Assembly (NCBI RefSeq): GCF_900114135.1
Contig: NZ_FORY01000009.1
Coordinates: 62,001-126,000 of the forward strand
Source of the DNA: Celeribacter halophilus
GTDB lineage: Bacteria > Pseudomonadota > Alphaproteobacteria > Rhodobacterales > Rhodobacteraceae
DNA length: 64,000 nucleotides
Direction: 5' to 3'
In this document: positions 56,952-64,000 of the stretch, one piece after another
How the letters are laid out: each line of letters opens with the position of its first letter
Numbering within the stretch: the first letter of the stretch is position 1
Program-made: the position numbers and the translations under genes
Notes under the pieces: generated by a model
What the model saw: the letters and a program-made list of their open reading frames with translations, nothing else
The model's database searches: none
What the model was told of the DNA's origin: nothing

Positions 56952-57695
56952 TCAACCCGGATTGGCGTGGGTCAGATGCGCACGGCCTGTTTCGGTCACG
57001 ATTTGCTCGTGGCTGTTTTCAATCACCAGAACCGTCAGCGGACGCCCGTAGCCTGCGCCCGTGTCAATGTCGATCCGGTTGCCGAAATGGGTGGCCTCGT
57101 CCAGCGCGGTGTGGCCATGCACCACGGTGAAGGGCAGCGGGCCGTGATAATCGAGCCAGCCTTCGCGGATCCAGATGAGATCATCTTCGGTCTGCCGCTC
57201 TACAGGCAGGCGCGGCTGGATGCCTGCGTGGACGAAAAGATAATCGCCCCAAGCATAGGTCAAAGGCGCGTTTTCGATGAAGTCGAGATGTGCTTCGGGC
57301 ACGGCTTTGGCGGCGCGCATATGGGCGATCTCGAAGGCACCGTCTTCGGCCTCGACCCCGTAGGAAGCCAGTGTGTTTGTCCCGCCCAAGGCCGGATGCA
57401 GCCAGCTTTTGCCGGATTTGATGTGATCGTCATGGGCGATGCCGTGGCGCACGAAACGGGTGAACATGCGGTCGTGATTGCCACGGATCACCCGCCACGG
57501 TTTGCCCTCGTCGATGCCATCCATCAGATACTGGATGACCCCTGCGCTATCGGGCCCGCGGTCGACATAGTCGCCTAAGTGCAGAACCCGTGCGTCGTGG
57601 TCTCCGACACGTTCCTTGTCCGCGTCAATTCGTGCATGCGCAGCTTTGAGCATGTCGAGTTGACCGTGAATGTCGCCAATCGCGTAAATACGCAA
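56952..57695 (-). CDS. Metallophosphoesterase (PphA-like protein phosphatase/ApaH-like)
   Basis: A 247-residue calcineurin-like phosphoesterase with the three metal-binding motifs in order: GDIHGQ at residues 7-12, GDYVDRGP near 43, and RGNHDRM near 77. Later histidines lie in FVHAGIQP and VVHGHTA. The length and YVDRGPDS context fit the bacterial serine/threonine protein phosphatase 1 group, but diadenosine tetraphosphatase-like activity cannot be excluded. It lies 12 bp after fghA on the minus strand, yet has no obvious link to formaldehyde metabolism. Confidence 0.85.
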   Translation of the reverse strand: MRIYAIGDIHGQLDMLKAAHARIDADKERVGDHDARVLHLGDYVDRGPDSAGVIQYLMDGIDEGKPWRVIRGNHDRMFTRFVRHGIAHDDHIKSGKSWLHPALGGTNTLASYGVEAEDGAFEIAHMRAAKAVPEAHLDFIENAPLTYAWGDYLFVHAGIQPRLPVERQTEDDLIWIREGWLDYHGPLPFTVVHGHTALDEATHFGNRIDIDTGAGYGRPLTVLVIENSHEQIVTETGRAHLTHANPG

Positions 57696-57707
57696 GAGAG
57701 CCTCCTG

Positions 57708-58547
57708 TTACGATTTCATGCGGATCGCATGCCATTCGAGGTGGTCGCGCATGAAGGTGGAGATGAAATAATAGCTATGGTCATAGCCCTCTTGCATCCG
57801 AAGTGTTAGGGGCTGTCCGCTTTTTTCACAAACCTGTGTCAAAAACTCCGGTTTGAGTTGCCCTTCGAGGAAATTGTCGGCGCTCCCCTGATCGACGAGA
57901 ATATCCGGCACACGCGCCCCGCCTTCGATCAGTGCGCAGGCATCGTATTGGCGCCATGTGGATTTGTCCGCGCCGATATAGCCTGTCAGCGCCTTCTCGC
58001 CCCACGGGCAGTTCAGCGGGCTGACAATGGGGGCGAAGGCCGAGACGGCCTTGTAGCGGTCCGGATTTCTGAGCGCGATGGTCAGCGCGCCATGCCCGCC
58101 CATCGAGTGCCCCATGATCGAGATGCGCTCCATATCGGCAGGAAACTGTGCACCGATCAGCGCGGGCAGTTCTTTCTCGATATAGTCGCGCATCCGGTAA
58201 TGTTGCGTAAAGGGGGCTTCGGTGGCGTTCACATAGAACCCTGCGCCGAGACCGAAATCATAGGCCCCGTCGGGATCATCCGGCACACCTTCGCCGCGCG
58301 GAGACGTGTCCGGTGCTACGAAGATGAGGCCAAGCTCCGCACAGGCCGCGCGGAACTCGCCTTTTTCAGTGACATTGGCCTGCGTGCAGGTCAGGCCGGA
58401 CAGGTAAAACACCACCGGAAGTTTCTCGCCCTCGGCATGGTCGGGCACGAAAACGGAAAACTCCATCTCCGTTCCGGTCGATGTCGACGCATGGGTATAG
58501 ACCCCTTGCGTGCCGCCGTGGCTGCGATTCGTGGATTTTACCTGCAT
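57708..58547 (-). CDS. fghA: S-formylglutathione hydrolase
   Basis: A 279-residue serine hydrolase of the esterase D family that splits S-formylglutathione into formate and glutathione. The nucleophile elbow GHSMGGHGAL lies near residue 148, the oxyanion region is FYLSGLTCTQANVTEKGEFR, and the C-terminal histidine is in GYDHSYYFISTF. It follows frmA by 11 bp on the minus strand, so the two steps of glutathione-dependent formaldehyde oxidation are encoded together, as in many methylotrophic and marine alphaproteobacteria. Confidence 0.95.
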   Translation of the reverse strand: MQVKSTNRSHGGTQGVYTHASTSTGTEMEFSVFVPDHAEGEKLPVVFYLSGLTCTQANVTEKGEFRAACAELGLIFVAPDTSPRGEGVPDDPDGAYDFGLGAGFYVNATEAPFTQHYRMRDYIEKELPALIGAQFPADMERISIMGHSMGGHGALTIALRNPDRYKAVSAFAPIVSPLNCPWGEKALTGYIGADKSTWRQYDACALIEGGARVPDILVDQGSADNFLEGQLKPEFLTQVCEKSGQPLTLRMQEGYDHSYYFISTFMRDHLEWHAIRMKS

Positions 58548-58558
58548 CGGATCACCTC

Positions 58559-59689
58559 TTAATATTCGATTACCGCACGGATCGATTTGCCTTCATGCAT
58601 CAAGTCAAAGCCGTGGTTGATCTCTTCCAGCTTCAGCTTGTGCGTGATCATCGGGTCGATCTCGATCTTGCCGTCCATATACCAGTCGACGAATTTCGGC
58701 ACATCCGTGCGCCCCTTCGCCCCGCCAAACGCCGTGCCTTTCCAGACGCGACCGGTGACAAGCTGGAACGGACGGGTCGAAATCTCCGCACCCGCAGGGG
58801 CCACGCCGATGATGACCGACACACCCCAACCACGGTGCGAACATTCCAGTGCGTCCCGCATCACATTGACGTTGCCGGTTGCATCAAAGGAATAATCCAC
58901 GCCGCCGATCTGGTCCGCACCCTTCTTGGTGAGGTTGACGATCTCTTCGACCACCGTGCCGCCAATCTTCGAGGGGTTCACGAAATGGGTCATGCCGAAT
59001 TTGCGGGCCATCTCCGCCTTGTCGTCATTCAGATCAACACCGATGATCATATCGGCACCAGCCATGCGCAGACCCTGAATGACATTGAGACCAATGCCGC
59101 CAAGACCGAACACCGCCGCTGTTGCGCCAATTTCGACGCCTGCGGTGTTGATCACCGCACCAATCCCCGTGGTCACGCCGCAACCGATGTAGCAAATCTT
59201 GTCAAAGGGAGCATCCTCACGCACCTTCGCCAGCGCGATCTCCGGCATCACCGTGTGGTTCGCAAAGGTGGAGCACCCCATGTAGTGATAGATCGGCGTG
59301 CCATCGAGCATCTTGAACCGCGTGGTGCCATCGGGCATCAGGCCCTGACCCTGCGTGTTGCGAATGGCGGTGCACAGGTTGGTCTTGCCCGACAGGCAGG
59401 AGGGACATTCGCGGCATTCCGGTGTATAGAGCGGGATCACATGATCGCCGGGTTTCAGCGTGGTGACGCCTTCGCCCACTTCCAGCACAACACCCGCGCC
59501 CTCATGACCGAGGATACAGGGGAAAATCCCTTCTGGATCGGCCCCCGAGCGGGTGAATTCATCCGTGTGGCACAGGCCGGTGGCCTTCACTTCGATCAGA
59601 ACTTCGCCCTTCTTCGGGCCTTCAAGCTCCACTTCCATAATTTCAAGCGGCTTTCCGGCTTCAAGAGCGACGGCGGCTTTCGTTCTCAT
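58559..59689 (-). CDS. frmA: S-(hydroxymethyl)glutathione dehydrogenase (class III alcohol dehydrogenase)
   Basis: A 376-residue zinc-dependent dehydrogenase that oxidises S-hydroxymethylglutathione with NAD+. The catalytic zinc ligands start at GLCHTDEF; the structural zinc cluster is [27 protein letters not shown] and the NAD-binding [13 protein letters not shown] are all in place. The ATG at 59689 ([12 protein letters not shown]) has GGGAGA upstream and fits the family, so a longer frame is rejected. With fghA it forms a formaldehyde detoxification pair. Confidence 0.96.
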   Translation of the reverse strand: MRTKAAVALEAGKPLEIMEVELEGPKKGEVLIEVKATGLCHTDEFTRSGADPEGIFPCILGHEGAGVVLEVGEGVTTLKPGDHVIPLYTPECRECPSCLSGKTNLCTAIRNTQGQGLMPDGTTRFKMLDGTPIYHYMGCSTFANHTVMPEIALAKVREDAPFDKICYIGCGVTTGIGAVINTAGVEIGATAAVFGLGGIGLNVIQGLRMAGADMIIGVDLNDDKAEMARKFGMTHFVNPSKIGGTVVEEIVNLTKKGADQIGGVDYSFDATGNVNVMRDALECSHRGWGVSVIIGVAPAGAEISTRPFQLVTGRVWKGTAFGGAKGRTDVPKFVDWYMDGKIEIDPMITHKLKLEEINHGFDLMHEGKSIRAVIEY

Positions 59690-59757
59690 GGCGTGTTCTC
59701 CCGTTGCGGCGCTGGGCCGCATCTGCGTTTGTGTTTGGTCACATGACGTAAAACGAA

Positions 59758-59782
59758 GGGCCGCTGGTTTGTCCAGCGGCCC
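59758..59782 (-). terminator. Intrinsic terminator of serA (minus strand)
   Basis: GGGCCGCTGG (59758-59767) and CCAGCGGCCC (59773-59782) form a perfect 10-bp stem with a five-base loop. On the minus strand it is followed by TTCGTTTTA. It lies between the serA stop and the frmA start and should separate the two units. Confidence 0.85.
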
Positions 59783-59832
59783 CCCTGATCGTTTTGTAAA
59801 AAACGCCTGTGCAATCAGACGTCCGCCTGAAA

Positions 59833-61425
59833 TCAGACTTTGAAGTGCAGCGGGATCACGCGCTGGAACAGACCGGAGTCTTTGAGCGCCTTCACCGTTT
59901 CCTCTTTCACCGGCGTGTCGAGGAAGGTCATTGCGATCGCATCGCCACCTTCTTCGGCGCGGCCAAGGGTGAAGTTGGCGATGTTTTCATTATGCTCGGC
60001 CAGAAGCGTGCCGAGTTTCCCGATGATGCCCGGAACGTCCTTGTTGGTGGTGTAGAGCATATGCTCGCCCACTTCGGCGTCGATGGTGATGCCTTTGATC
60101 TGGATGAAGCGCGGCTTGCCATCGGAGAACACCGTGCCGGCGATGGTGCGGTATTTCTCGACGGTCTGGATGTCGAGCTTGATGTAGCCTTCAAAGGAAC
60201 CGGAGGCATCCTGTGTGGTTTTGGAAAGCTGGATCCCGCGCTCTTTGGCGATCAGCGGTGCGGAAACCATGTTCACGTCGGGGTTCACCGCTTGCATGAT
60301 ACCTGCAACCACAGCCGCTTCGAGCGCCTTGAGGTTCATCTCGGAGGCAACACCGTCATAGGTGATGTTGATCGACTCGATGGCTTCTTCGGTAACCTGA
60401 CCGATGAAGGAACCGAGATATTCGGCCAGTTTCACCCACGGCCCCATAACTTTCGCTTCTTCGGCGGTCATGGAGGGCATGTTCAGTGCGTTTTCAACGG
60501 CACCGTCCAGCAGGTAGTTGGACATTTGCTCGGCCACTTGCAGCGCCACGTTTTCCTGAGCTTCCGTGGTGGACGCACCGAGGTGCGGGGTGCAGACCAC
60601 ATTGGGCAGACCGAAGAGCACGTTCTCTTTCGCGGGTTCTTCAGCAAACACGTCGAAAGCTGCGCCAGCGACATGGCCGGATTTCAGCAATTCGGCCAGA
60701 GCGACCTCGTCCACAAGACCGCCACGGGCACAGTTGATGATCCGCACGCCTTTTTTGGTTTTCTCAAGGTTCTCTTTCGAGAGGATGTTGCGGGTCGAAT
60801 CGGTCAGCGGAACGTGCAGCGTGATGAAGTCGGCGCGTTTGAGAAGCTCGTCGAGTTCGACTTTTTCCACACCCATTTCATTGGCGCGTTCTTCGGAGAG
60901 GAAGGGATCGTAAGCGATCACTTTCATTTTCAGGCCAATCGCGCGGTTACAAACGATACCACCGATGTTGCCCGCGCCGATGACGCCGAGGGTTTTCGCG
61001 GTCAGCTCGGTGCCCATGAATTTGGACTTTTCCCATTTGCCCGCGTGGGTGGAGGCGGAGGCTTCGGGAATCTGGCGTGCCACGGAGAACATCATCGCAA
61101 TCGCGTGTTCTGCGGTGGTGATCATGTTGCCGAACGGCGTGTTCATTACTATCACACCTTTTTTCGACGCGGCTTCCTTGTCGACGTTGTCGGTGCCGAT
61201 ACCGGCGCGGCCGACCACTTTGAGGTTGTCGGCTTTTTCCAGAAGCGACGGCGTCACTTTGGTGGCAGAGCGAATTGCCAGACCGTCATATTTGCCGATG
61301 ACTTCGGCCAGCTTCTCTTTGTCTTTGCCAAGCTCGGGCATGAAGTCGACTTCGATGCCACGGTCGCGAAAGATCTGGACTGCGGTTTCCGAGAGTTTGT
61401 CGGAGACGAGAACTTTGGGGGCCAT
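59833..61425 (-). CDS. serA: D-3-phosphoglycerate dehydrogenase SerA
   Basis: A 530-residue enzyme that catalyses the first step of serine synthesis. The substrate and NAD domains occupy about residues 1-315, with [11 protein letters not shown] as the nucleotide fold and the catalytic block ending in [17 protein letters not shown]. An allosteric intervening domain runs from 315 to about 455, and a C-terminal ACT domain follows ([27 protein letters not shown]). The ATG at 61425 ([15 protein letters not shown]) has GAGGAG upstream. It follows serC, with a repeat element and a strong hairpin in the 127-bp gap. Confidence 0.96.
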   Translation of the reverse strand: MAPKVLVSDKLSETAVQIFRDRGIEVDFMPELGKDKEKLAEVIGKYDGLAIRSATKVTPSLLEKADNLKVVGRAGIGTDNVDKEAASKKGVIVMNTPFGNMITTAEHAIAMMFSVARQIPEASASTHAGKWEKSKFMGTELTAKTLGVIGAGNIGGIVCNRAIGLKMKVIAYDPFLSEERANEMGVEKVELDELLKRADFITLHVPLTDSTRNILSKENLEKTKKGVRIINCARGGLVDEVALAELLKSGHVAGAAFDVFAEEPAKENVLFGLPNVVCTPHLGASTTEAQENVALQVAEQMSNYLLDGAVENALNMPSMTAEEAKVMGPWVKLAEYLGSFIGQVTEEAIESINITYDGVASEMNLKALEAAVVAGIMQAVNPDVNMVSAPLIAKERGIQLSKTTQDASGSFEGYIKLDIQTVEKYRTIAGTVFSDGKPRFIQIKGITIDAEVGEHMLYTTNKDVPGIIGKLGTLLAEHNENIANFTLGRAEEGGDAIAMTFLDTPVKEETVKALKDSGLFQRVIPLHFKV

Positions 61426-61460
61426 GTTGGGCGCTCCTCGGGAATATGTTGGGATTGGGA

Positions 61461-61480
61461 GCCGGGCGTAGACGCCCGGC
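61461..61480. promoter_or_regulatory. Perfect hairpin in the serC-serA intergenic region
   Basis: GCCGGGCG and CGCCCGGC form an 8-bp perfect stem around a four-base loop, 36 bp upstream of the serA ATG. No T-run follows on the minus strand, so it may be a message-stabilising or pausing hairpin and not a terminator. Confidence 0.55.
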
Positions 61481-61498
61481 GCTTTGATCCTGTGGGGG

Positions 61499-61536
61499 CC
61501 GACAAAAGTCCGACAGAAGTCCGACAGTTTGCCGAC
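61499..61536. repeat. Second four-copy CCGAC array at exact 11-bp spacing
   Basis: CCGAC starts at 61499, 61510, 61521 and 61532 with spacers AAAAGT, AGAAGT and AGTTTG. The copy number, spacing and purine-rich spacer pattern match the element at 2665-2702, nearly 59 kb away. It lies between the serC stop and the serA start. On the minus strand it reads as GTCGG repeats. Confidence 0.7.
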
Positions 61537-61552
61537 CGCCAAAAATCAGGTG

Positions 61553-62695
61553 TTATTGCTCAGCAATGCACTCTTCGAAGGCCCATTTGAGCCAGAGTGT
61601 CAGGGCCTCAAGATCGGAGGCTTCCACCGTCGCACCACACCACACGCGCAGACCTGCAGGGGCGTCGCGATAGGCACCGATGTCGTAAGCAGCGTTGTAG
61701 TCTTCGAGCTTCTTGGCCACGGCCTTCGCAAAGGCAGCACCGTCCGTGATGCGGTCGTCGGTGAACTTGAGACACACGGAGGTGTTGGAGCGCGTCGCCT
61801 CGTCTTCAGCGAGGTTGGCGATCCAGTCATGACGGTCGCAGAAATCCCAAAGCACCTTGGCATTGGTGGTCGAACGCTTGATCAGACCTTCCAGCCCGCC
61901 AACCGTTTTCGCCCAGTCCAGCGCCACGAGGTAGTCCTCAACCGCCAGCATGGACGGGGTGTTGATCGTTGCACCGGTGAAGATCCCGTCGATCAGCTTG
62001 CCGCCTTTGGTCATGCGGAAGATTTTCGGCAGCGGCCATGCAGGGGTGTAGCTTTCCAGACGCTCGACCGCGCGCGGGGACAACACGATCATCCCGTGTG
62101 CCGCTTCGCCGCCCATGACCTTCTGCCAGGAGAAGGTGGTCACATCGAGCTTGTCCCAAGGCAGGTCCATCGCAAAGGCCGCAGAGGTCGCATCACAGAT
62201 GGTCAGCCCTTCCCGGTCAGCGGGGATTTTGTCGCCGTTGGGGACGCGCACACCAGATGTTGTGCCGTTCCACGTAAAGACAACGTCGGTGTTGAAATCG
62301 ACATCCGCAAAATCGACGATCTGACCGTAGTCAGCGGTTTTCACTTCGGCGTCGATTTTGAGCTGTTTGACAACGTCTGTAACCCAGCCTGCACCAAAGG
62401 ATTCCCATGCGCACATGGTCGCTTTGCGTGCGCCCAAGAGAGACCAGAGCGCCATTTCGACAGCGCCGGTATCAGAGGCCGGCACGATGCCGATCTTGTA
62501 ATCGGCGGGAATGCCGAGGACCTCACGGGTCGTCTCGATCGCGGCTTTCAGCTTGTCCTTGCCAACCTTGGCACGGTGCGAACGGCCCAGTGGGGCGTCA
62601 GCCAGCAGATCCAGAGAAAATGTGGGGATTTTGGCGCAAGGGCCGGACGAAAAACGCGGGTTCGCAGGACGCGCCTGCGGATGCTTGGTAGCCAT
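61553..62695 (-). CDS. serC: Phosphoserine aminotransferase SerC
   Basis: A 380-residue PLP-dependent enzyme converting 3-phosphohydroxypyruvate to phosphoserine, the second step of serine synthesis. The N-terminus has [16 protein letters not shown], and the PLP-lysine is in [24 protein letters not shown]. Length and motifs match the alphaproteobacterial type. The ATG at 62695 ([10 protein letters not shown]) is preceded by GGAAGG. An in-frame ATG at 62764 would translate the leader hairpin and is judged unlikely. serC and serA form an operon with a structured leader in front. Confidence 0.94.
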   Translation of the reverse strand: MATKHPQARPANPRFSSGPCAKIPTFSLDLLADAPLGRSHRAKVGKDKLKAAIETTREVLGIPADYKIGIVPASDTGAVEMALWSLLGARKATMCAWESFGAGWVTDVVKQLKIDAEVKTADYGQIVDFADVDFNTDVVFTWNGTTSGVRVPNGDKIPADREGLTICDATSAAFAMDLPWDKLDVTTFSWQKVMGGEAAHGMIVLSPRAVERLESYTPAWPLPKIFRMTKGGKLIDGIFTGATINTPSMLAVEDYLVALDWAKTVGGLEGLIKRSTTNAKVLWDFCDRHDWIANLAEDEATRSNTSVCLKFTDDRITDGAAFAKAVAKKLEDYNAAYDIGAYRDAPAGLRVWCGATVEASDLEALTLWLKWAFEECIAEQ

Positions 62696-62758
62696 ATCTG
62701 CTATCCTTCCAGATATAATGCCTCTCGTTGGGGAGAGGTGTCCCGCCGCCGCAGATAT
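62694..62758 (-). promoter_or_regulatory. Switch-like structured leader over the serC start
   Basis: On the minus strand a hairpin CCTCTC-CCCAAC-GAGAGG (62738-62721) lies just before the ribosome site GGAAGG (62710-62705). ATATCTGC (62758-62751) is an exact complement of GCAGATAT (62701-62694), which covers the start codon, and a second ATATCTG (62716-62710) competes for the same partner. It may correspond to the serC RNA motif reported upstream of serC in alphaproteobacteria; I cannot verify the consensus here. Confidence 0.55.
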
Positions 62759-63205
62759 TCCCATGCAAAAGAAAAAGCAACTGTTCTTTCGCACCTGTTT
62801 TCGCCGCAGCGCAACATCCGCACCCGTCAGGGCGCGGGATTGCGCGGGGCTGTCCCATGAGGCTTTCCTGGCATCTTCTGTGCGCCAAACTGTAACCCTA
62901 TGACGTGATTGTTGAGGGGCTTCACCCCTAAGGGTGGCCTTGAAATCTGACTGATGGGTCAAATGTTTTTGGCCGGAATTGTCATGTTTTTGTATCATTT
63001 TCGGGATTTTTTGCGTAAACATCCCTCCACTCGGCGCCTTAGAGGGGCGCGGGGGAGGGAGAGAGGCTGTCGGGGCCGGAATCTCCCGGCAACAGTCCGG
63101 CTTGCCTGCCTGTTGTGACTTGCCCCGATCCGATCAGGTCTGCGGCTAGAGGACGCAGACAAAGATGGTCGGACCGTTTCCAAACATCAGGACAAGACCC
63201 GAAAA
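62759..63205. promoter_or_regulatory. Gene-free divergent region between serC and the symporter operon
   Basis: About 450 bp with no convincing gene. It must hold promoters for serC-serA (minus) and for the symporter genes (plus). On the plus side a perfect 7-bp hairpin, GTCTGCG/CGCAGAC with a nine-base loop, lies at 63138-63160, 46 bp before the small-subunit start, and further GC-rich dyads occur around 63076-63103. The structured plus-strand leader could be regulatory. I do not recognise a known riboswitch. Confidence 0.45.
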
Positions 63206-63391
63206 ATGTCATTCCGAATCGCTATAGCCCTCTGGGGCATCGTCATCCTTGCATGCTATGTTGTGCCATATTTCCTGCTCGGCTCCGTCGCGCATTGGAC
63301 GGGGGCCTTCCTGTTCTGGACCCTAGCAGGCCTCGCCGTGATCCTTCTCAATGTCGTGGCCACCTCCGGTTTCGGGGAGGGCGACGAATGA
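63206..63391 (+). CDS. Small membrane subunit preceding a sodium:solute symporter
   Basis: A 61-residue protein with two hydrophobic segments (about residues 5-27 and 33-53) and an acidic end, GFGEGDE. Its stop overlaps the start of the following sodium:solute symporter as ATGA, so the two are translationally coupled. Several symporters of this superfamily have such a short partner encoded directly upstream. I cannot name the family. The substrate is unknown. Confidence 0.7.
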   Translation: MSFRIAIALWGIVILACYVVPYFLLGSVAHWTGAFLFWTLAGLAVILLNVVATSGFGEGDE

Positions 63392-64000
63392 ATACCGCTC
63401 TCGTGCTCTGGGGCGTTGCCCTCTATGTGATCCTCGGCCTTACGGTCGCATGGGTTTCCCGCGCCGGATCATCGTCTTCGATGTCCGATTACTTCCTCGG
63501 AAACCGCGCCATGAACGGCGTTCTGTCGGCGTTGAGCTACTCCGCGACAACCTATTCTGCCTTCATGATGGTGGGGCTGGCTGGCTTGACCTACAAAGGC
63601 GGGGTGGGTGCTCTCGGGTTTGAAATCGTGTATTTCGCAGGGGTGTCACTCGTTGCCATTTTCGGCCCGCGTTTCTGGGCGGTTGGCAAGCGCTTCAATT
63701 TCGTCACCCCCTCCGAGATGCTCGGCCATCGCTACAACAGCAAATGGGTGGCCGTGGCGGCGGGGCTGGTCAGCCTTGTCTTCCTCATTCCATACTCCTC
63801 GGTGCAGCTTTCCGGTGTCGGCTATCTGCTCTCTGGCATGACCGGCGGTGCGATCCCCTTTGGTTGGGGCATCGTAATCGCAACAGTTCTTGCCATCCTG
63901 TTTTCCTATATCGCAGGCATCCGCTCCGTTATGTGGACTGACAGTTTGCAAGCTCTGGTGATGATCCTTGCTGCCGTGATCGTTTGTGTCCTCGTGATCT
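63388..64000 (+). CDS. Sodium:solute symporter family protein (3' truncated by the window)
   Basis: The first 204 residues of a sodium:solute symporter. Five or six membrane segments are visible. The typical SSS sequence includes SMSDYFLGNRAMNGVLSALSYSATTYSAFMMVGLAGLTYKGG near the N-terminus, the RFNFVTPSEMLGHRYNSKW loop, and GIRSVMWTDSLQALVM close to the window edge. The start is the ATG at 63388, overlapping the small subunit gene. The substrate class (for example proline, pantothenate or a carboxylate) cannot be told from this part. Confidence 0.9.
   Translation, partial: MNTALVLWGVALYVILGLTVAWVSRAGSSSSMSDYFLGNRAMNGVLSALSYSATTYSAFMMVGLAGLTYKGGVGALGFEIVYFAGVSLVAIFGPRFWAVGKRFNFVTPSEMLGHRYNSKWVAVAAGLVSLVFLIPYSSVQLSGVGYLLSGMTGGAIPFGWGIVIATVLAILFSYIAGIRSVMWTDSLQALVMILAAVIVCVLVI

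Noticed and set aside
62696-62764. Alternative longer SerC starting at the in-frame ATG at 62764
   Set aside because: No ribosome site precedes it and it would translate the leader hairpin. The ATG at 62695 has GGAAGG and fits the family N-terminus.

Overview
The window is a gene-dense, GC-rich chromosomal segment of an alphaproteobacterium, most likely a marine member of the Rhodobacteraceae (roseobacter group). Three things point there. The gene order mutM-echA-rpsT-dnaA-dnaN-recF-gyrB and the lptCAB-hpf-ptsN cluster are alphaproteobacterial. GANTC sites are crowded upstream of dnaA. A sodium-pumping NADH:quinone oxidoreductase (NQR), a tripartite tricarboxylate transporter and an RTX protein suit a marine lifestyle. 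No IS element, prophage, CRISPR array, rRNA or tRNA was recognised. The protein families are assigned by reading conserved motifs; no database search was possible.

Layout. 1-2657: TctC (5' truncated), TctB and TctA of a tripartite tricarboxylate transporter. 2725-6369 (minus): a siderophore/iron ABC importer. 6589-11389: an RNase D-like exonuclease, kdsD, lptC, lptA, lptB, hpf and ptsN (LPS precursor supply and export, ribosome hibernation, nitrogen PTS). 11444-12544 (minus): aroC. 12653-19362: a DeoR-type regulator divergent from a six-gene operon with an AfuA/FbpA-type ABC importer and three unrelated hydrolases (metallo-beta-lactamase fold, histidine phosphatase, polynucleotide-kinase-type HAD phosphatase). 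This is the most unusual functional cluster here. 19384-22446 (minus): thiM-thiE-thiD-tenA under a TPP riboswitch. 22569-28739: a CBS protein, a phosphotransferase, ubiB, ubiE, mutM, echA and rpsT.

28740-36503 is the replication region: a 765-bp gene-free stretch rich in GANTC, then dnaA, dnaN (with a perfect DnaA box in front), recF, a LysE-type exporter and gyrB. 36704-39169 encodes a secreted beta-propeller/RTX protein. 39276-46600 holds the complete Na+-NQR system: nqrABCDEF on the plus strand, with its maturation genes apbE and nqrM divergent. 46738-54494: arfB with an unusual leader (short ORF plus terminator), a queuosine-precursor transporter, a phytase-like protein, mepA, an MFS carrier, a thioesterase-like protein, yggT and recQ. 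54513-62695 (minus): a hybrid histidine kinase, a metallophosphatase, glutathione-dependent formaldehyde oxidation (fghA, frmA) and serine biosynthesis (serC, serA). The window ends in a sodium:solute symporter cut by the right edge.

The non-coding signals of most interest are: a pair of four-copy CCGAC arrays phased at exactly 11 bp (2665-2702 and 61499-61536); the short ORF and terminator that sit directly in front of arfB; a switch-like leader over the serC start codon; a terminator whose tail touches the ptsN start codon; and the GANTC cluster upstream of dnaA.
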